DNA of 35,224 nucleotides from Mesorhizobium plurifarium (GTDB taxonomy: Bacteria; Pseudomonadota; Alphaproteobacteria; Rhizobiales; Rhizobiaceae), in the NCBI GenBank assembly GCA_000824785.1, contig CCNB01000025.1, forward strand, positions 1 through 35,224, in the 5' to 3' direction. The notes under the pieces are model-generated. The model was not told where the DNA came from, searched no databases, and saw nothing but the letters and a program-made list of their open reading frames with translations. A program made the translations under genes and the position numbers. Position 1 is the stretch's first letter. Every line of letters begins with the position of its first letter. Positions 23,606 to 31,007 of this stretch are shown here, piece after piece.

Positions 23606-24286
23606 TCACCGCTCGGCGGTATCGCCCGGCTTTTGCCGACTGGCCTTGTCGGGCACGAGGCGGCCTGAGTTGGCGCGCAGGCCTCTGAAGAATTCCTCCA
23701 CATAGGGCAGCAGCTCGAACAGCACGATCACGATCATAACGACGGCAATATACGCCGCCGGCAGTTGCTGTTCCTTCCAGGAGAGATCGAAGCGAGCCTT
23801 CTCAGGTCCAGCTCCGAACAGCGCAAGGAACTGACCCCAATGCAGCGCCACCACGATGACCAAGCCCATCAGCGGGATCATTTCCAGGAAGCTGTGACCA
23901 TGCTGCTCGATCGGGCTCACCGTGCGCGCCGTGGCCGCATAGCGCACGTCCCAGAGCGCTGTCGCTTCGTGGACGAGGAAGGTGACGATCATCACGGCGA
24001 TGACCATGGCATTTACCACGAGGGACATCGCTGCAACCAAAGGGATGCCGACCTCGGCGAACATCAGCAGATGGATCAGCGATTCCTTCGCGCCGGCCGT
24101 GGATTCGATGTGGGTCGCGCGATGGCAAAGCCAGTCGGCGAACCCCGCACTCAACCAGACCGGCAAGACGAAATACATCAGGATGAGGACCATTGGTCGT
24201 TCAGCACGATGCAGCTCTCTTCTCGCGTCGCGCTTCAGCTTTTCCGCCTCGTGATCGAGCACGCCCGGATCGTTGCCATATTTCAT
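23606..24286 (-). CDS. polytopic membrane protein of unknown function
   Basis: 226 residues from ATG 24286; the frame is open further upstream, but there it overlaps the SDR remnant and looks like noise. Four to five membrane helices are visible (MVLILMYFVLPVWLSAGFAD, LVVNAMVIAVMIVTFL, MIPLMGLVIVVALHW, YIAVVMIVIVLFELL). Several histidines near helix ends (CHRATHIE, VHEATALWDV, QHGHSFLEM, LHWGQ) could bind metal, but I cannot assign a family. The 3' end is a polar tail. It is back to back with the SDR remnant; the two sequences meet at about 24300, so the 5' part of this gene may have been affected by the same rearrangement. Confidence 0.7.
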   Translation of the reverse strand: MKYGNDPGVLDHEAEKLKRDARRELHRAERPMVLILMYFVLPVWLSAGFADWLCHRATHIESTAGAKESLIHLLMFAEVGIPLVAAMSLVVNAMVIAVMIVTFLVHEATALWDVRYAATARTVSPIEQHGHSFLEMIPLMGLVIVVALHWGQFLALFGAGPEKARFDLSWKEQQLPAAYIAVVMIVIVLFELLPYVEEFFRGLRANSGRLVPDKASRQKPGDTAER

Positions 24287-24304
24287 CAGGATCAGCGCCA
24301 GCAC

Positions 24305-24651
24305 CAACAGGCGGTCTACAACGGCACCAAGGCCTTCATCTATACCTTCGCGATCGCGATGCGCCATGAACTGAAGGACAGCGGCGTGAGCGTGACCGTG
24401 CTGATGCCGGGCGCCACACAGACGCGTTTCTTCAAGCGCGCCGACATGATGGACACCGAAGTCGGCACGCAAGAGAAGGCCCCCGCCGACGTGGCCAGAG
24501 ACGGCTACGATACCGTGATGGCGGCGAAGAACAGGTCGTCAGCGGCTGAAAGAACAAGATGCAGGTCGCCGCCGCCCATGTCACGCCGGCCGGCACGCTG
24601 GCGGAACAGCATCGCGACATGGCCGAGCCGGGTTCGGCGAAGAATGGCTGA
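24305..24651 (+). pseudogene. short-chain dehydrogenase (SDR), 5'-truncated with frameshift and stop
   Basis: The sequence begins mid-protein with QAVYNGTKAFIYTFAIAMRH, containing the SDR catalytic Y-x-x-x-K (Tyr-Asn-Gly-Thr-Lys), followed by VSVTVLMPGATQTRFF and VARDGYDTVMA. Near 24520 the sense shifts frame (GEEQVVSG), then a TGA stands where Trp is expected, followed by KNKMQVAAAHVTPAGTLAEQ and a final stop at 24651. The entire NAD-binding half is missing. Three independent lesions make this a clear pseudogene. It lies just upstream of an intact alcohol dehydrogenase, and the promoter of that gene follows it. Confidence 0.85.
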
Positions 24652-24670
24652 AAACGCTGGCTCTGATCCA

Positions 24671-24695
24671 GGAACATTCCTGCCCAGCGCCAGTT
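24671..24695 (+). promoter_or_regulatory. EcfG-type promoter of the alcohol dehydrogenase
   Basis: GGAAC-N17-GTT in the short gap between the SDR remnant and the ATG at 24739. Confidence 0.7.
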
Positions 24696-24738
24696 GGGCC
24701 CATAACGCCAAGCATCCATAACCCCAAGGAACAACCCG

Positions 24739-25917
24739 ATGAAAGCCCTGACCTGGCACGGCAAAGGCGACATTCGTTGCGACCAGGTGGCCGATCCGGC
24801 GATCGAGAAGGATCGCGACATCATCATCAAGGTCACGTGCTGCGCCATCTGCGGCTCGGACCTGCATCTGATGGACGGCTACATGCCGACGATGAAATCG
24901 GGCGACGTGCTGGGCCATGAGACCATGGGGGAAGTGGTTGAAGTCGGCCGCGCTCACACGAAGTTCAAGAAGGGCGATCGTGTCGTGGTCCCCTTCAACA
25001 TTTCGTGCGGCGAGTGCTGGTTCTGCCGGAACGGCCTGTTCTCGCTCTGCGACCGCTCGAACCCCAACGCGGAGCAGGCCGCCAAGGTGATGGGCCAGTC
25101 GCCCGCGGGCCTGTTTGGCTATTCGCATCTGGTCGGCGGCTATTGGGGCGGTCAAGCTGAATATCTGCGCGTGCCCTTTGCCGATGTCGGCCCGATCAAG
25201 GTGCCCGACGGCATGGATGACGAGCAGGTGCTGTTCCTCTCCGATATCTTTCCCACAGGCTACATGGCGGCAGAGAACGCGGGCATTCAGCAAGGCGACA
25301 CCGTGGCCATATGGGGCTGCGGGCCGGTCGGGCAGTTCGCCATCCTGAGCGCCTGGATGCTGGGCGCCGGCCGCGTCATCGCCATCGACAAGGTGCCGGA
25401 ACGGCTCGCCATGGCGCGCGACTACGGCAAGGCGGAGACGCTCGATTTCAGCAACTCCGACATTTACGATGCCCTCATGGCCATGACCGACGGTCGCGGC
25501 CCTGATAGCTGCATCGATTGCGTCGGCACCGAGGCCGATGCCACCGCAACGTCCGATTCCATGCTCGATAAGGCCAAGGCTACCGTCTATCTCGGCACCG
25601 ACCGGCCACATGTGCTGCGCGAGGCGATCTATTGCTGCCGCAAGGGCGGCACGATCTCGGTTCCCGGCGTCTATATAGGCCTGGTGGATCACATTCCCTT
25701 TGGTGCCGCGATGAACAAGGGGCTGACGTTTCGCATGGGCCAGACCCATACGCAGCGCTATCTGGAGCCGCTGCTGCAGAAGGTGCTAAGCGGCGAGATC
25801 GACCCGTCCTTCGTCATCACCCACCGCGCCGGCCTGGAGGAAGGACCGGATCTCTACAAGACATTCCGCGACAAGCAGGACGGCTGCATCAAAGTAGTTA
25901 TGCGCCCACACGGCTGA
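24739..25917 (+). CDS. zinc-dependent alcohol dehydrogenase (formaldehyde-dehydrogenase-like)
   Basis: 392 residues, ATG preceded by AAGGAAC. It is a medium-chain dehydrogenase: catalytic zinc site CAICGSDLHLMDG with GHETMGEVVEVG, structural zinc cysteines (CGECWFCRNGLFSLC), and an NAD-binding WGCGPVGQFAILSA motif. The long middle insertion (SDIFPTGYMAAENAGI) and the HTQRYLEPLL stretch place it with the glutathione-independent formaldehyde-dehydrogenase-like group. It would oxidise alcohols or aldehydes with NAD; the true substrate cannot be read from sequence. An EcfG-type promoter is upstream and a small hydrophilic protein follows after 39 bases, probably in the same operon. Confidence 0.9.
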   Translation: MKALTWHGKGDIRCDQVADPAIEKDRDIIIKVTCCAICGSDLHLMDGYMPTMKSGDVLGHETMGEVVEVGRAHTKFKKGDRVVVPFNISCGECWFCRNGLFSLCDRSNPNAEQAAKVMGQSPAGLFGYSHLVGGYWGGQAEYLRVPFADVGPIKVPDGMDDEQVLFLSDIFPTGYMAAENAGIQQGDTVAIWGCGPVGQFAILSAWMLGAGRVIAIDKVPERLAMARDYGKAETLDFSNSDIYDALMAMTDGRGPDSCIDCVGTEADATATSDSMLDKAKATVYLGTDRPHVLREAIYCCRKGGTISVPGVYIGLVDHIPFGAAMNKGLTFRMGQTHTQRYLEPLLQKVLSGEIDPSFVITHRAGLEEGPDLYKTFRDKQDGCIKVVMRPHG

Positions 25918-25956
25918 TAGCCGACAGCGAACGGCTGAACGAGAAAGGGTTCGAAA

Positions 25957-26196
25957 ATGGCTCAACCGAAAGATACGTCCAAGCCTGCAGTGAAGTCGCC
26001 TGGTCCCGAGGGGCTTCCGGATCCGCATCGCGATGCGCAGGACAGCGATGCGGGCGCGGCGCCGGCGGCCCCGAAGACCGCTGGCGCCCCACAGCCCTCG
26101 ACCTCGCCGCTCGACAACCCTGTTGCAAACCGCAATGTCGGCCGGCGACGCCAGACCGGGCCGACGCCCAGGCCGACGGACAAGCCGCTCGATTGA
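25957..26196 (+). CDS. small hydrophilic disordered protein
   Basis: 79 residues, ATG preceded by AAAGGG. It is dominated by Pro, Ala, Lys, Asp and Arg with no hydrophobic core (KDTSKPAVKSPGPEGLPDPH, PLDNPVANRNVGRRRQTG). Disorder is almost certain. It lies 39 bases after the alcohol dehydrogenase and probably shares its stress promoter. Similar in kind, though not in sequence, to the protein at 23023-23337. No family recognised. Confidence 0.65.
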   Translation: MAQPKDTSKPAVKSPGPEGLPDPHRDAQDSDAGAAPAAPKTAGAPQPSTSPLDNPVANRNVGRRRQTGPTPRPTDKPLD

Positions 26197-26294
26197 GCGG
26201 CACGTACAAATGCGGCAGCCTGACCGCCTGCCGCGGTGCCGTTGCAGGGCCTCCTTTCGCTCCAACGGCGCCATGACGCCAGCTTCTCGGCCCA

Positions 26295-26545
26295 CTAGTC
26301 TTTCTGGCTGCGCTCGACGAATTTGTTGAAGCGGCTCGTTCCGCCGCTGCCTGCTTCATCCTGAGGATGCCGCGCCACATCCCATCCCGACTTCCCCCGA
26401 CCGAGGCGAATGCCCGTGACCAGCGCCTTGAACTGTTCTGGATTAGCATCAAACGTGGCCGTTGCGCTGGTCGCGCTACTTATGCCTACGAACTCGAAAC
26501 CTGCGTCCTCAAACCCGGCTTCAAGATCGAGCAAAATCATCGCTG
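26295..26545 (-). pseudogene. response-regulator receiver remnant lacking its phospho-acceptor
   Basis: The core MILLDLEAGFEDAGFEFVGI, then ATATFDANPEQFKALV, then GIRLGRGKSGWDVARH matches single-domain receivers of the CheY type, but the aspartate expected before IRLG is Gly. The N-terminal acidic pair and first strand are replaced by unrelated residues (RILRGHSA), and the sequence after ARH no longer resembles a receiver. It could not be phosphorylated in the normal way. Most likely a dead gene; a phosphorylation-independent remnant cannot be excluded. Confidence 0.7.
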
Positions 26546-26613
26546 AATGCCCACGAAGGATGCGGGGCCTCCTCAGAGGGCTGTTCGCCCAGAGGGTTAT
26601 AGCTTCAAGGGGT

Positions 26614-26638
26614 GGAACCTGCTTCAGGATCGAAAGTT
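26614..26638 (+). promoter_or_regulatory. EcfG-type promoter
   Basis: GGAAC-N17-GTT, with -10 ending five bases before the first ATG of the iron-permease remnant. It may also drive the phospholipase D-like gene behind it. Confidence 0.65.
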
Positions 26639-26642
26639 CTTG

Positions 26643-26970
26643 ATGATGGCAAATCACGCGATCATGAGCGTCCTCACCTCAATTGGCACATTAACTTCCC
26701 GGCCCGCAGCATTTCTGGTGCTGTTGGCTTACGCAGCGCTTTGGTTGGTTTTCGACAGGCAAAGTTCAAATTGGCGTGGGGCCGCGACCCTCGTCACCTG
26801 GGCAAGGTCGCTTTTCATTCAACGGGCAAAGCACTGCGATACCGGCGATCCACGCCAAGTTGGACGAGATGCTGCGGTCCACCAGCGCAGCTTCAAACAT
26901 CACCCGTGTCAATGACGAAGAGCTCGAGGAGATCGAAGAGCATCGCAGCAGTGAACAGCAGGGCGACTGA
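26643..26970 (+). pseudogene. low-affinity iron permease-like protein, frameshifted
   Basis: The first frame gives IGTLTSRPAAFLVLLAYAAL, then WLVF, and after a short gap WARSLFIQRAKHCDT: the two-helix pattern of the small low-affinity iron permease family. The last part continues in another frame (AIHAKLDEMLRSTSAASNIT, DEELEEIEEHRS, stop 26970). The length difference is one base modulo three, so one indel near 26855 breaks it. Joined, the protein would be about 108 residues. The stress promoter is intact and close enough to give a nearly leaderless mRNA. Confidence 0.75.
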
Positions 26971-27010
26971 GATATGCTCTTCAGCCTGCAGCACACCGGG
27001 CGCGACACAG

Positions 27011-28303
27011 GTGAAATTCGGTGGAAATGGGCTGCTTAGCGGCCTCAAATATGCCGGCGTTGCGATTGCGGCCGCCATCGTCACTCTGGCCGCAATAAAC
27101 CTGACTCCCGAGCCTCGAGTGATCCGCACGATCGTTCCACACCGTTTCGACGCCGCGGATCCGCAATTCGTGCGAAGCATGAGCAGCTATTCGCAAGGGC
27201 AGATGTTCGAGGGGAACGCCATACAAACTCTGGTCAATGGCGACGAGATCTTTCCGGCGATGCTGCAAGCGATTGGCGCAGCCCGAGCCAGCGTCGACAT
27301 GGAAACCTACATTTACTGGTCGGGGTCGGTCGGCTACCAGTTCGCCGCGGCCCTGGCCGCCAAAGCCCAGGAGGGCGTACAGGTTCGTGTGCTGGTCGAC
27401 TGGCTCGGCAGCCTGCCTTTCGACGAGAACCTGATCCACATCATGACAGACGCTGGCGTGCGGTTCCAGCGTTACCGGCCGATCTACTGGTACACGCTTG
27501 ACCGCGTAAACAACCGGACGCACCGCAAGCTGCTGATTGTGGATGGACGGGTCGCGTTCACCGGCGGGGTCGGTATTGCGGACAACTGGCTAGGTGATGC
27601 GCGCAATCCGAACGAGTGGCGAGACACCCATTACCGAATCGAAGGGCCTTCGGTGGGCGCGTTTCAGGCGGCCTTTGCCGAAAACTGGCTGGAGACCGCA
27701 GGCGAAACGTTGCAGGGAGAGAAGTTCTATTCGCCGCCAGAACCCGCAGGTGCACTCGGCGCCCAGTTGATCCTTTCATCGCAGCCGAACGGCTCCGACA
27801 ACATGGAACTGATGATGCTGGCGGCGATCGCCGCAGCCAAGGATCACCTGCGCATCGGCATGGCCTATTTCGTGCCGGACGAAATCGCGCTGCAGCAAAT
27901 CCTGGACGCCAGGAAGAGAGGCGTGGCCGTCGACGTCATCGTGCCGAATTCGCTAACCGATGTGCCCATCGTGCGAAAGGGCTCCCGCTACTTTTGGGGC
28001 CAACTGCTTGAAGCGGGCGTGCGCATCTACGAGTTTCAGCCGACGATGTATCACCCCAAACTGCTGATCGTCGATGACGTCTGGGCGAGCTTCGGGTCCA
28101 CCAACCTGGACGAGCGCTCGTTGCGGCTGAACGATGAAGCTACCCTCAATGTCTACGGCAAGGATTTTGCGCAGACGCAAATCGATCTGTTCAACGAGGA
28201 TCTGAGGCGGTCGAGGCAGATCAGCCTGGCGGAATGGCAGGCGCGCCCTATGCGCGAGAAGATTACGGACTGGCTGGCAAGCAGACTTCACACGCAGCTC
28301 TAG
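27011..28303 (+). CDS. phospholipase D-like protein (cardiolipin synthase type)
   Basis: 430 residues from GTG 27011; an upstream in-frame GTG at 26951 is possible, but 27011 places a single membrane helix (LKYAGVAIAAAIVTLAAINL) right at the N-terminus. Two HKD motifs are complete: H171-R-K-L-L-I-V-D with FTGG after it, and H348-P-K-L-L-I-V-D with GSTN after it. This is the layout of cardiolipin synthases and related membrane-bound phospholipase D enzymes, which join two phosphatidylglycerols. The second domain ends SLAEWQARPMREKITDWLAS, as in ClsA/ClsB-type enzymes. It probably shares the stress promoter at 26614 with the broken iron permease ahead of it. Confidence 0.85.
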   Translation: MKFGGNGLLSGLKYAGVAIAAAIVTLAAINLTPEPRVIRTIVPHRFDAADPQFVRSMSSYSQGQMFEGNAIQTLVNGDEIFPAMLQAIGAARASVDMETYIYWSGSVGYQFAAALAAKAQEGVQVRVLVDWLGSLPFDENLIHIMTDAGVRFQRYRPIYWYTLDRVNNRTHRKLLIVDGRVAFTGGVGIADNWLGDARNPNEWRDTHYRIEGPSVGAFQAAFAENWLETAGETLQGEKFYSPPEPAGALGAQLILSSQPNGSDNMELMMLAAIAAAKDHLRIGMAYFVPDEIALQQILDARKRGVAVDVIVPNSLTDVPIVRKGSRYFWGQLLEAGVRIYEFQPTMYHPKLLIVDDVWASFGSTNLDERSLRLNDEATLNVYGKDFAQTQIDLFNEDLRRSRQISLAEWQARPMREKITDWLASRLHTQL

Positions 28304-28409
28304 TGGATATTTCCGGCAAAAGCTGGTTCACTCGCAGCTGTAGAGATCGTCGTCCTTGGTCGCTCAATCGCCCTGGCATTACCTCAGGACCTCCCCGAGC
28401 GTGGCAGGG

Positions 28410-28670
28410 CTATCGCATATGGGTTATGGCCTGGATGAGATAATCATCGTTCCAGGCACATTTCTTGATGCGGTGGCTGACAGGGACTTTGTCGATGTCA
28501 GCCGCCTGGAGGATGTTTCTGGCAATGCGAGTGAGCAATGCTGTGTTAGCTGGAGCGTTGTCCTTGGGGGCACGGGATTTGTCCTCTTTGAGATGAACAT
28601 CGAGCATCCAGTGGAGCCCGTTCTCGATCTGCCAGTGAGCCCTTGTTAGGTCGACCGCCTGCTGCGATAG
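28410..28670 (-). mobile_element. ISAs1-family transposase, C-terminal fragment
   Basis: Minus-strand translation gives HWQIENGLHWMLDVHLKEDK, then SRAPKDNAPANTALLTRIAR and a C-terminus CAWNDDYLIQAI, the end of an IS4-like ISAs1 transposase. The N-terminal part and the DDE residues further up are absent, and no inverted repeats are seen. It is a dead fragment marking an old insertion and rearrangement point. Confidence 0.8.
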
Positions 28671-29287
28671 CAATATCGAGGCCATGAACAAACGGGGCAC
28701 AGCGCGGCCTTACCCGCGCGTCGAGCGCCGAGCTGCCTGTCCCGCAGCTGGCCAATGGGCACCCGGCGCTCCTCTGTCCAGCTCCCAACAAGCCCGCCGC
28801 AGCTAATAAGCGTAAGCGACGCGCTTCCTGCGATTTTCTGGCGGCTACACCGAGGGATCGCCCGCCAGAGTCAAACTTTCGTGGCAATTCAAGGGTTTGT
28901 ACGCGATGTTCGGGACGTGGCCGAATTTTGGGGTCAGTTGCAATGGCCGGCGCGCTGGTGCCGGTTCTGCCCGAATGCCCTCCGGAAAGCGATCGTCATG
29001 CGCTCTACCCCGCGCAAAGACACCGCAGACCGCGCGTGAGGAAGTTCGTGAAAACCGCATCTCGCGAGTTCGACCAAGTCTTCCGCTATCCCGGCTACCT
29101 GCTGGTCAAGCTGCAGGAGGAAAGCGTCTCGCGACGGCGGAATGGCTCCATCGGCAACCTGACTGCGAAAATGGTGCTGTCAAGGCCTTGCCCCTCTCCG
29201 GGAGGGCGGCATATTTCGGCGCGGGCTTGAACCAACGCTTAAAATGAGAGACGCCACATTGGAATATGCTGACCTGCCTTTCTATCA
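28671..29287. other. gene-poor region with a decayed repeat
   Basis: Holds the second copy of the hairpin repeat at about 28789-28850. A plus-strand frame at 28928-29230 has one protein-like stretch (RKFVKTASREFDQVFRYPGY) but no start or family. No EcfG-type promoter is seen. Confidence 0.4.
28789..28850 (-). repeat. decayed copy of the hairpin repeat
   Basis: Matches 14688-14750 over about 60 bases (AAGCCCGCCGCAGCTAAT, AAGCGTAAGCGACG), with the same loop but two mismatches in the stem, so terminator activity is doubtful. Confidence 0.6.
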
Positions 29288-29548
29288 TTGCGGCTGGCGC
29301 CAAGGGCTTTGGACAGAGCGACCGCAGGTTTGGTAGCGATGCGAGGTCGCGGCTGGATTCGGCAACAGCGGCTCGCTGAGGCCCGGGAGCTCACGGAACA
29401 GATCACCCGCTTGGAACGGGAGCTGCTTGTTCCAAGAAGAGCAAAGCCAAGCGAGCTGCTCGAGGTCGGCTATCAGATAAGGAACTCTAAGCGGCGCTTG
29501 CGCAGATTGGAGCGCTGCATCTCTGCACTGGAGTCGCGCAATCAGTAA
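29288..29548 (+). CDS. small coiled-coil hypothetical protein
   Basis: 86 residues; an internal ATG at 29339 gives a 69-residue protein that looks better (MRGRGWIRQQRLAEARELTE). The remainder is a long basic heptad-like helix (LERELLVPRRAKPSELLEVG, RLRRLERCISALES), suggesting a coiled coil of two helices around a Pro turn. No family recognised. No EcfG-type promoter upstream. Confidence 0.55.
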   Translation: MRLAPRALDRATAGLVAMRGRGWIRQQRLAEARELTEQITRLERELLVPRRAKPSELLEVGYQIRNSKRRLRRLERCISALESRNQ

Positions 29549-29745
29549 CATGAGCGTTGGCCGGGCTGACGTCCGCTTTGCTAAGTGGCACCTGACGTAA
29601 AGGAGCCGGCGTTCCAACCTGGCCCTCCGCCGAGCGGCAGGTTGCAATGTGTCAGCAGCAGCGGAAGCTGGGTGATCACGGGTGAGGAACCTTTCGTGGT
29701 ACGTCCAGTTCTGCTCGGTGCGTGGATCAAGTTTGCCGGTAAAAG
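29549..29745. other. short intergenic region with promoter
   Basis: Contains the EcfG-type promoter at 29686-29710 for the gene at 29746. No gene seen. Confidence 0.5.
29686..29710 (+). promoter_or_regulatory. EcfG-type promoter
   Basis: GGAAC-N17-GTT, 35 bases before ATG 29746. Confidence 0.65.
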
Positions 29746-30000
29746 ATGCAGCAAAGCAGGCGTAATTCGGAAGAGCTGGCAGCACTTGTGCGAAAGCAGT
29801 TCAGAAACGAAATAATGCGACGCCACTTGCGTGCGCTCCCGATTTTTCGCTCCGAGAAATGGCTCCCCGACGACTTGCGTGCACTCATCGAACGGTTGAA
29901 GGCAAGCGACGCGAGGAAACAAGGCACTCAACCGCCAGCCCAGCGACCCCGAGACCAGCCGCGAGAACGACGGCTCGGTGTGGGTCGGAAGTTCTGTTAG
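29746..30000 (+). CDS. small protein with NepR-like pattern
   Basis: 84 residues from ATG 29746. Residues 5-50 are two helices (SEELAALVRKQFRNEIMRRH, LPDDLRALIERLKASD). The spacing LR-A-x9-PD-x-LRALI-x-RL resembles the second helix region of NepR, the small anti-sigma factor that holds EcfG inactive. The C-terminal 30 residues are basic and disordered. An EcfG-type promoter lies directly upstream, which is also how nepR-ecfG genes are usually wired. The resemblance is judged by eye only and the neighbouring genes are not ecfG or phyR, so this may simply be a small stress protein. Promoter position supports that it is a real gene. Confidence 0.55.
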   Translation: MQQSRRNSEELAALVRKQFRNEIMRRHLRALPIFRSEKWLPDDLRALIERLKASDARKQGTQPPAQRPRDQPRERRLGVGRKFC

Positions 30001-30133
30001 TACAAACTCCACGCGGCGGCGCGCCATCGGCGAGCACTCAGTGGTCCAGACACCAGACTATGGCGTTCCAGGTTGCTGTGATCCGCCCAGCCAGATTGAA
30101 TGCTGCCTTTCAGAAAGCTGTCTGCCAGCCAAC

Positions 30134-30158
30134 GGAACATCAAAAAGCCAGCACAGTT
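30134..30158 (+). promoter_or_regulatory. EcfG-type promoter
   Basis: GGAAC-N17-GTT, with its -10 ending seven bases before ATG 30166. Confidence 0.65.
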
Positions 30159-30165
30159 CGGTGAC

Positions 30166-30395
30166 ATGGCGAGATACTATTTCGACAGCTTTGACGGCCG
30201 TGTTTTCGTCGACGACGCGACCAGGGCACTGAGTTGCCGGACGTCGAAGCCATTCACAATGAGGCAACGCGAGCGCTTCGAGATATGCTGAGCGAAACAC
30301 CTTTCGAGGGTCAGCGCGTTGAGATGTTCGTCTACGTGCGCGATGAAGGCGGGAAGATCGTGACAAAGGTCAAAGCCAGCATCGAAATCACCTAA
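30166..30395 (+). pseudogene. DUF6894-family protein, frameshifted
   Basis: Starts MARYYFDSFDGRVFVDD, the hallmark of the small DUF6894 proteins frequent in rhizobia. After about 20 residues the frame is lost; the continuing family sequence is in another frame (GTELPDVEAIHNEATRALRD, FEGQRVEMFVYVRDEGGKIV, ending IEIT-stop). The length is not a multiple of three, so one indel near 30225 breaks the gene. The stress promoter is intact. No ribosome site is present, fitting leaderless translation of the intact ancestor. Confidence 0.8.
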
Positions 30396-30401
30396 ACCCG
30401 C

Positions 30402-30822
30402 CTAACGGGCTTCCTTGAACAGCGACAGGTAAGTGGGATCGAAGCCTGCCAGGTCGACGAGCTTATTCCAATCGAGGATGTGGACCGTGTGATGGACCCA
30501 GTCCGCCGCCCCGGAGCGGCGCAAGCTCTGCATCACCCGGTTCATGTGCACTGTGGAAAGCCCCAGCACATCGGCAAGTTCGGCTTGGGTCAGCGGCAGG
30601 CGGAAGCTCATATCTTCTGTCCGCTGTACGACCTTGAGGCGGGTGAACAACTCGCAGAAGAGATACGCAAGATGGGCAAGCTTGCTTCGTCGACCCATCG
30701 AGACAATCCATTCCCCGATGAATAGCGCCGTCAACCAGGGTGTCGAGCCAGAGCAGCCGCGTGAGATGTGCTTCGGTCTCGGTCAGGCGTTTCAGCTTTG
30801 CGTGATCAGCTATGGCGACTTC
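30402..30822 (-). pseudogene. Crp/Fnr-family regulator, C-terminal remnant with frameshift
   Basis: The right part (minus strand) reads EVAIADHAKLKRLTETEAHL, TRLLWLDTLVDGAIHR; then one extra G in a GGGG run at about 30717 shifts the frame to EWIVSMGRRSKLAHLAYLFC, and the winged helix LPLTQAELADVLGLSTVHMN follows with RVMQSLRRSG. This is the dimer helix and DNA-binding domain of a Crp/Fnr regulator. The whole cyclic-nucleotide-binding-type N-terminus is missing; a TGA precedes the first recognisable residues. It is divergent from cyoA and converges on the DUF6894 gene. It may once have controlled one of its neighbours. Confidence 0.8.
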
Positions 30823-30929
30823 TCATTTGCTCTCGGGCGCGTTCGACCGTGCTTCTGACCGGTCGCTACGATTGAGCGGCATCCTCTGATTGCTCGACAA
30901 CGGGCGTCGAACAAACGAAGGAACCCTGC

Positions 30930-30954
30930 GGAACATTTACTCTCCCGCTTGGTT
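30930..30954 (+). promoter_or_regulatory. EcfG-type promoter of the cyo operon
   Basis: GGAAC-N17-GTT; a further GGAAC lies ten bases before it. An ATG at 30959 follows closely and opens a 22-codon frame that overlaps the cyoA start. Confidence 0.65.
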
Positions 30955-31007
30955 AGACATGCGCGCCGCAACGCCGGGGGGCGACAGGCCGCTCACGATG
31001 TTTTCCA

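Noticed and set aside
23765..24304. Plus-strand coding extension upstream of the SDR remnant
   Set aside because: This stretch is the antisense of the polytopic membrane protein; SDR similarity begins only at about 24305.
30700..30735. Programmed frameshift in the Crp/Fnr gene
   Set aside because: The indel is in a GGGG run, but the N-terminal domain is also missing, so simple decay explains it better.
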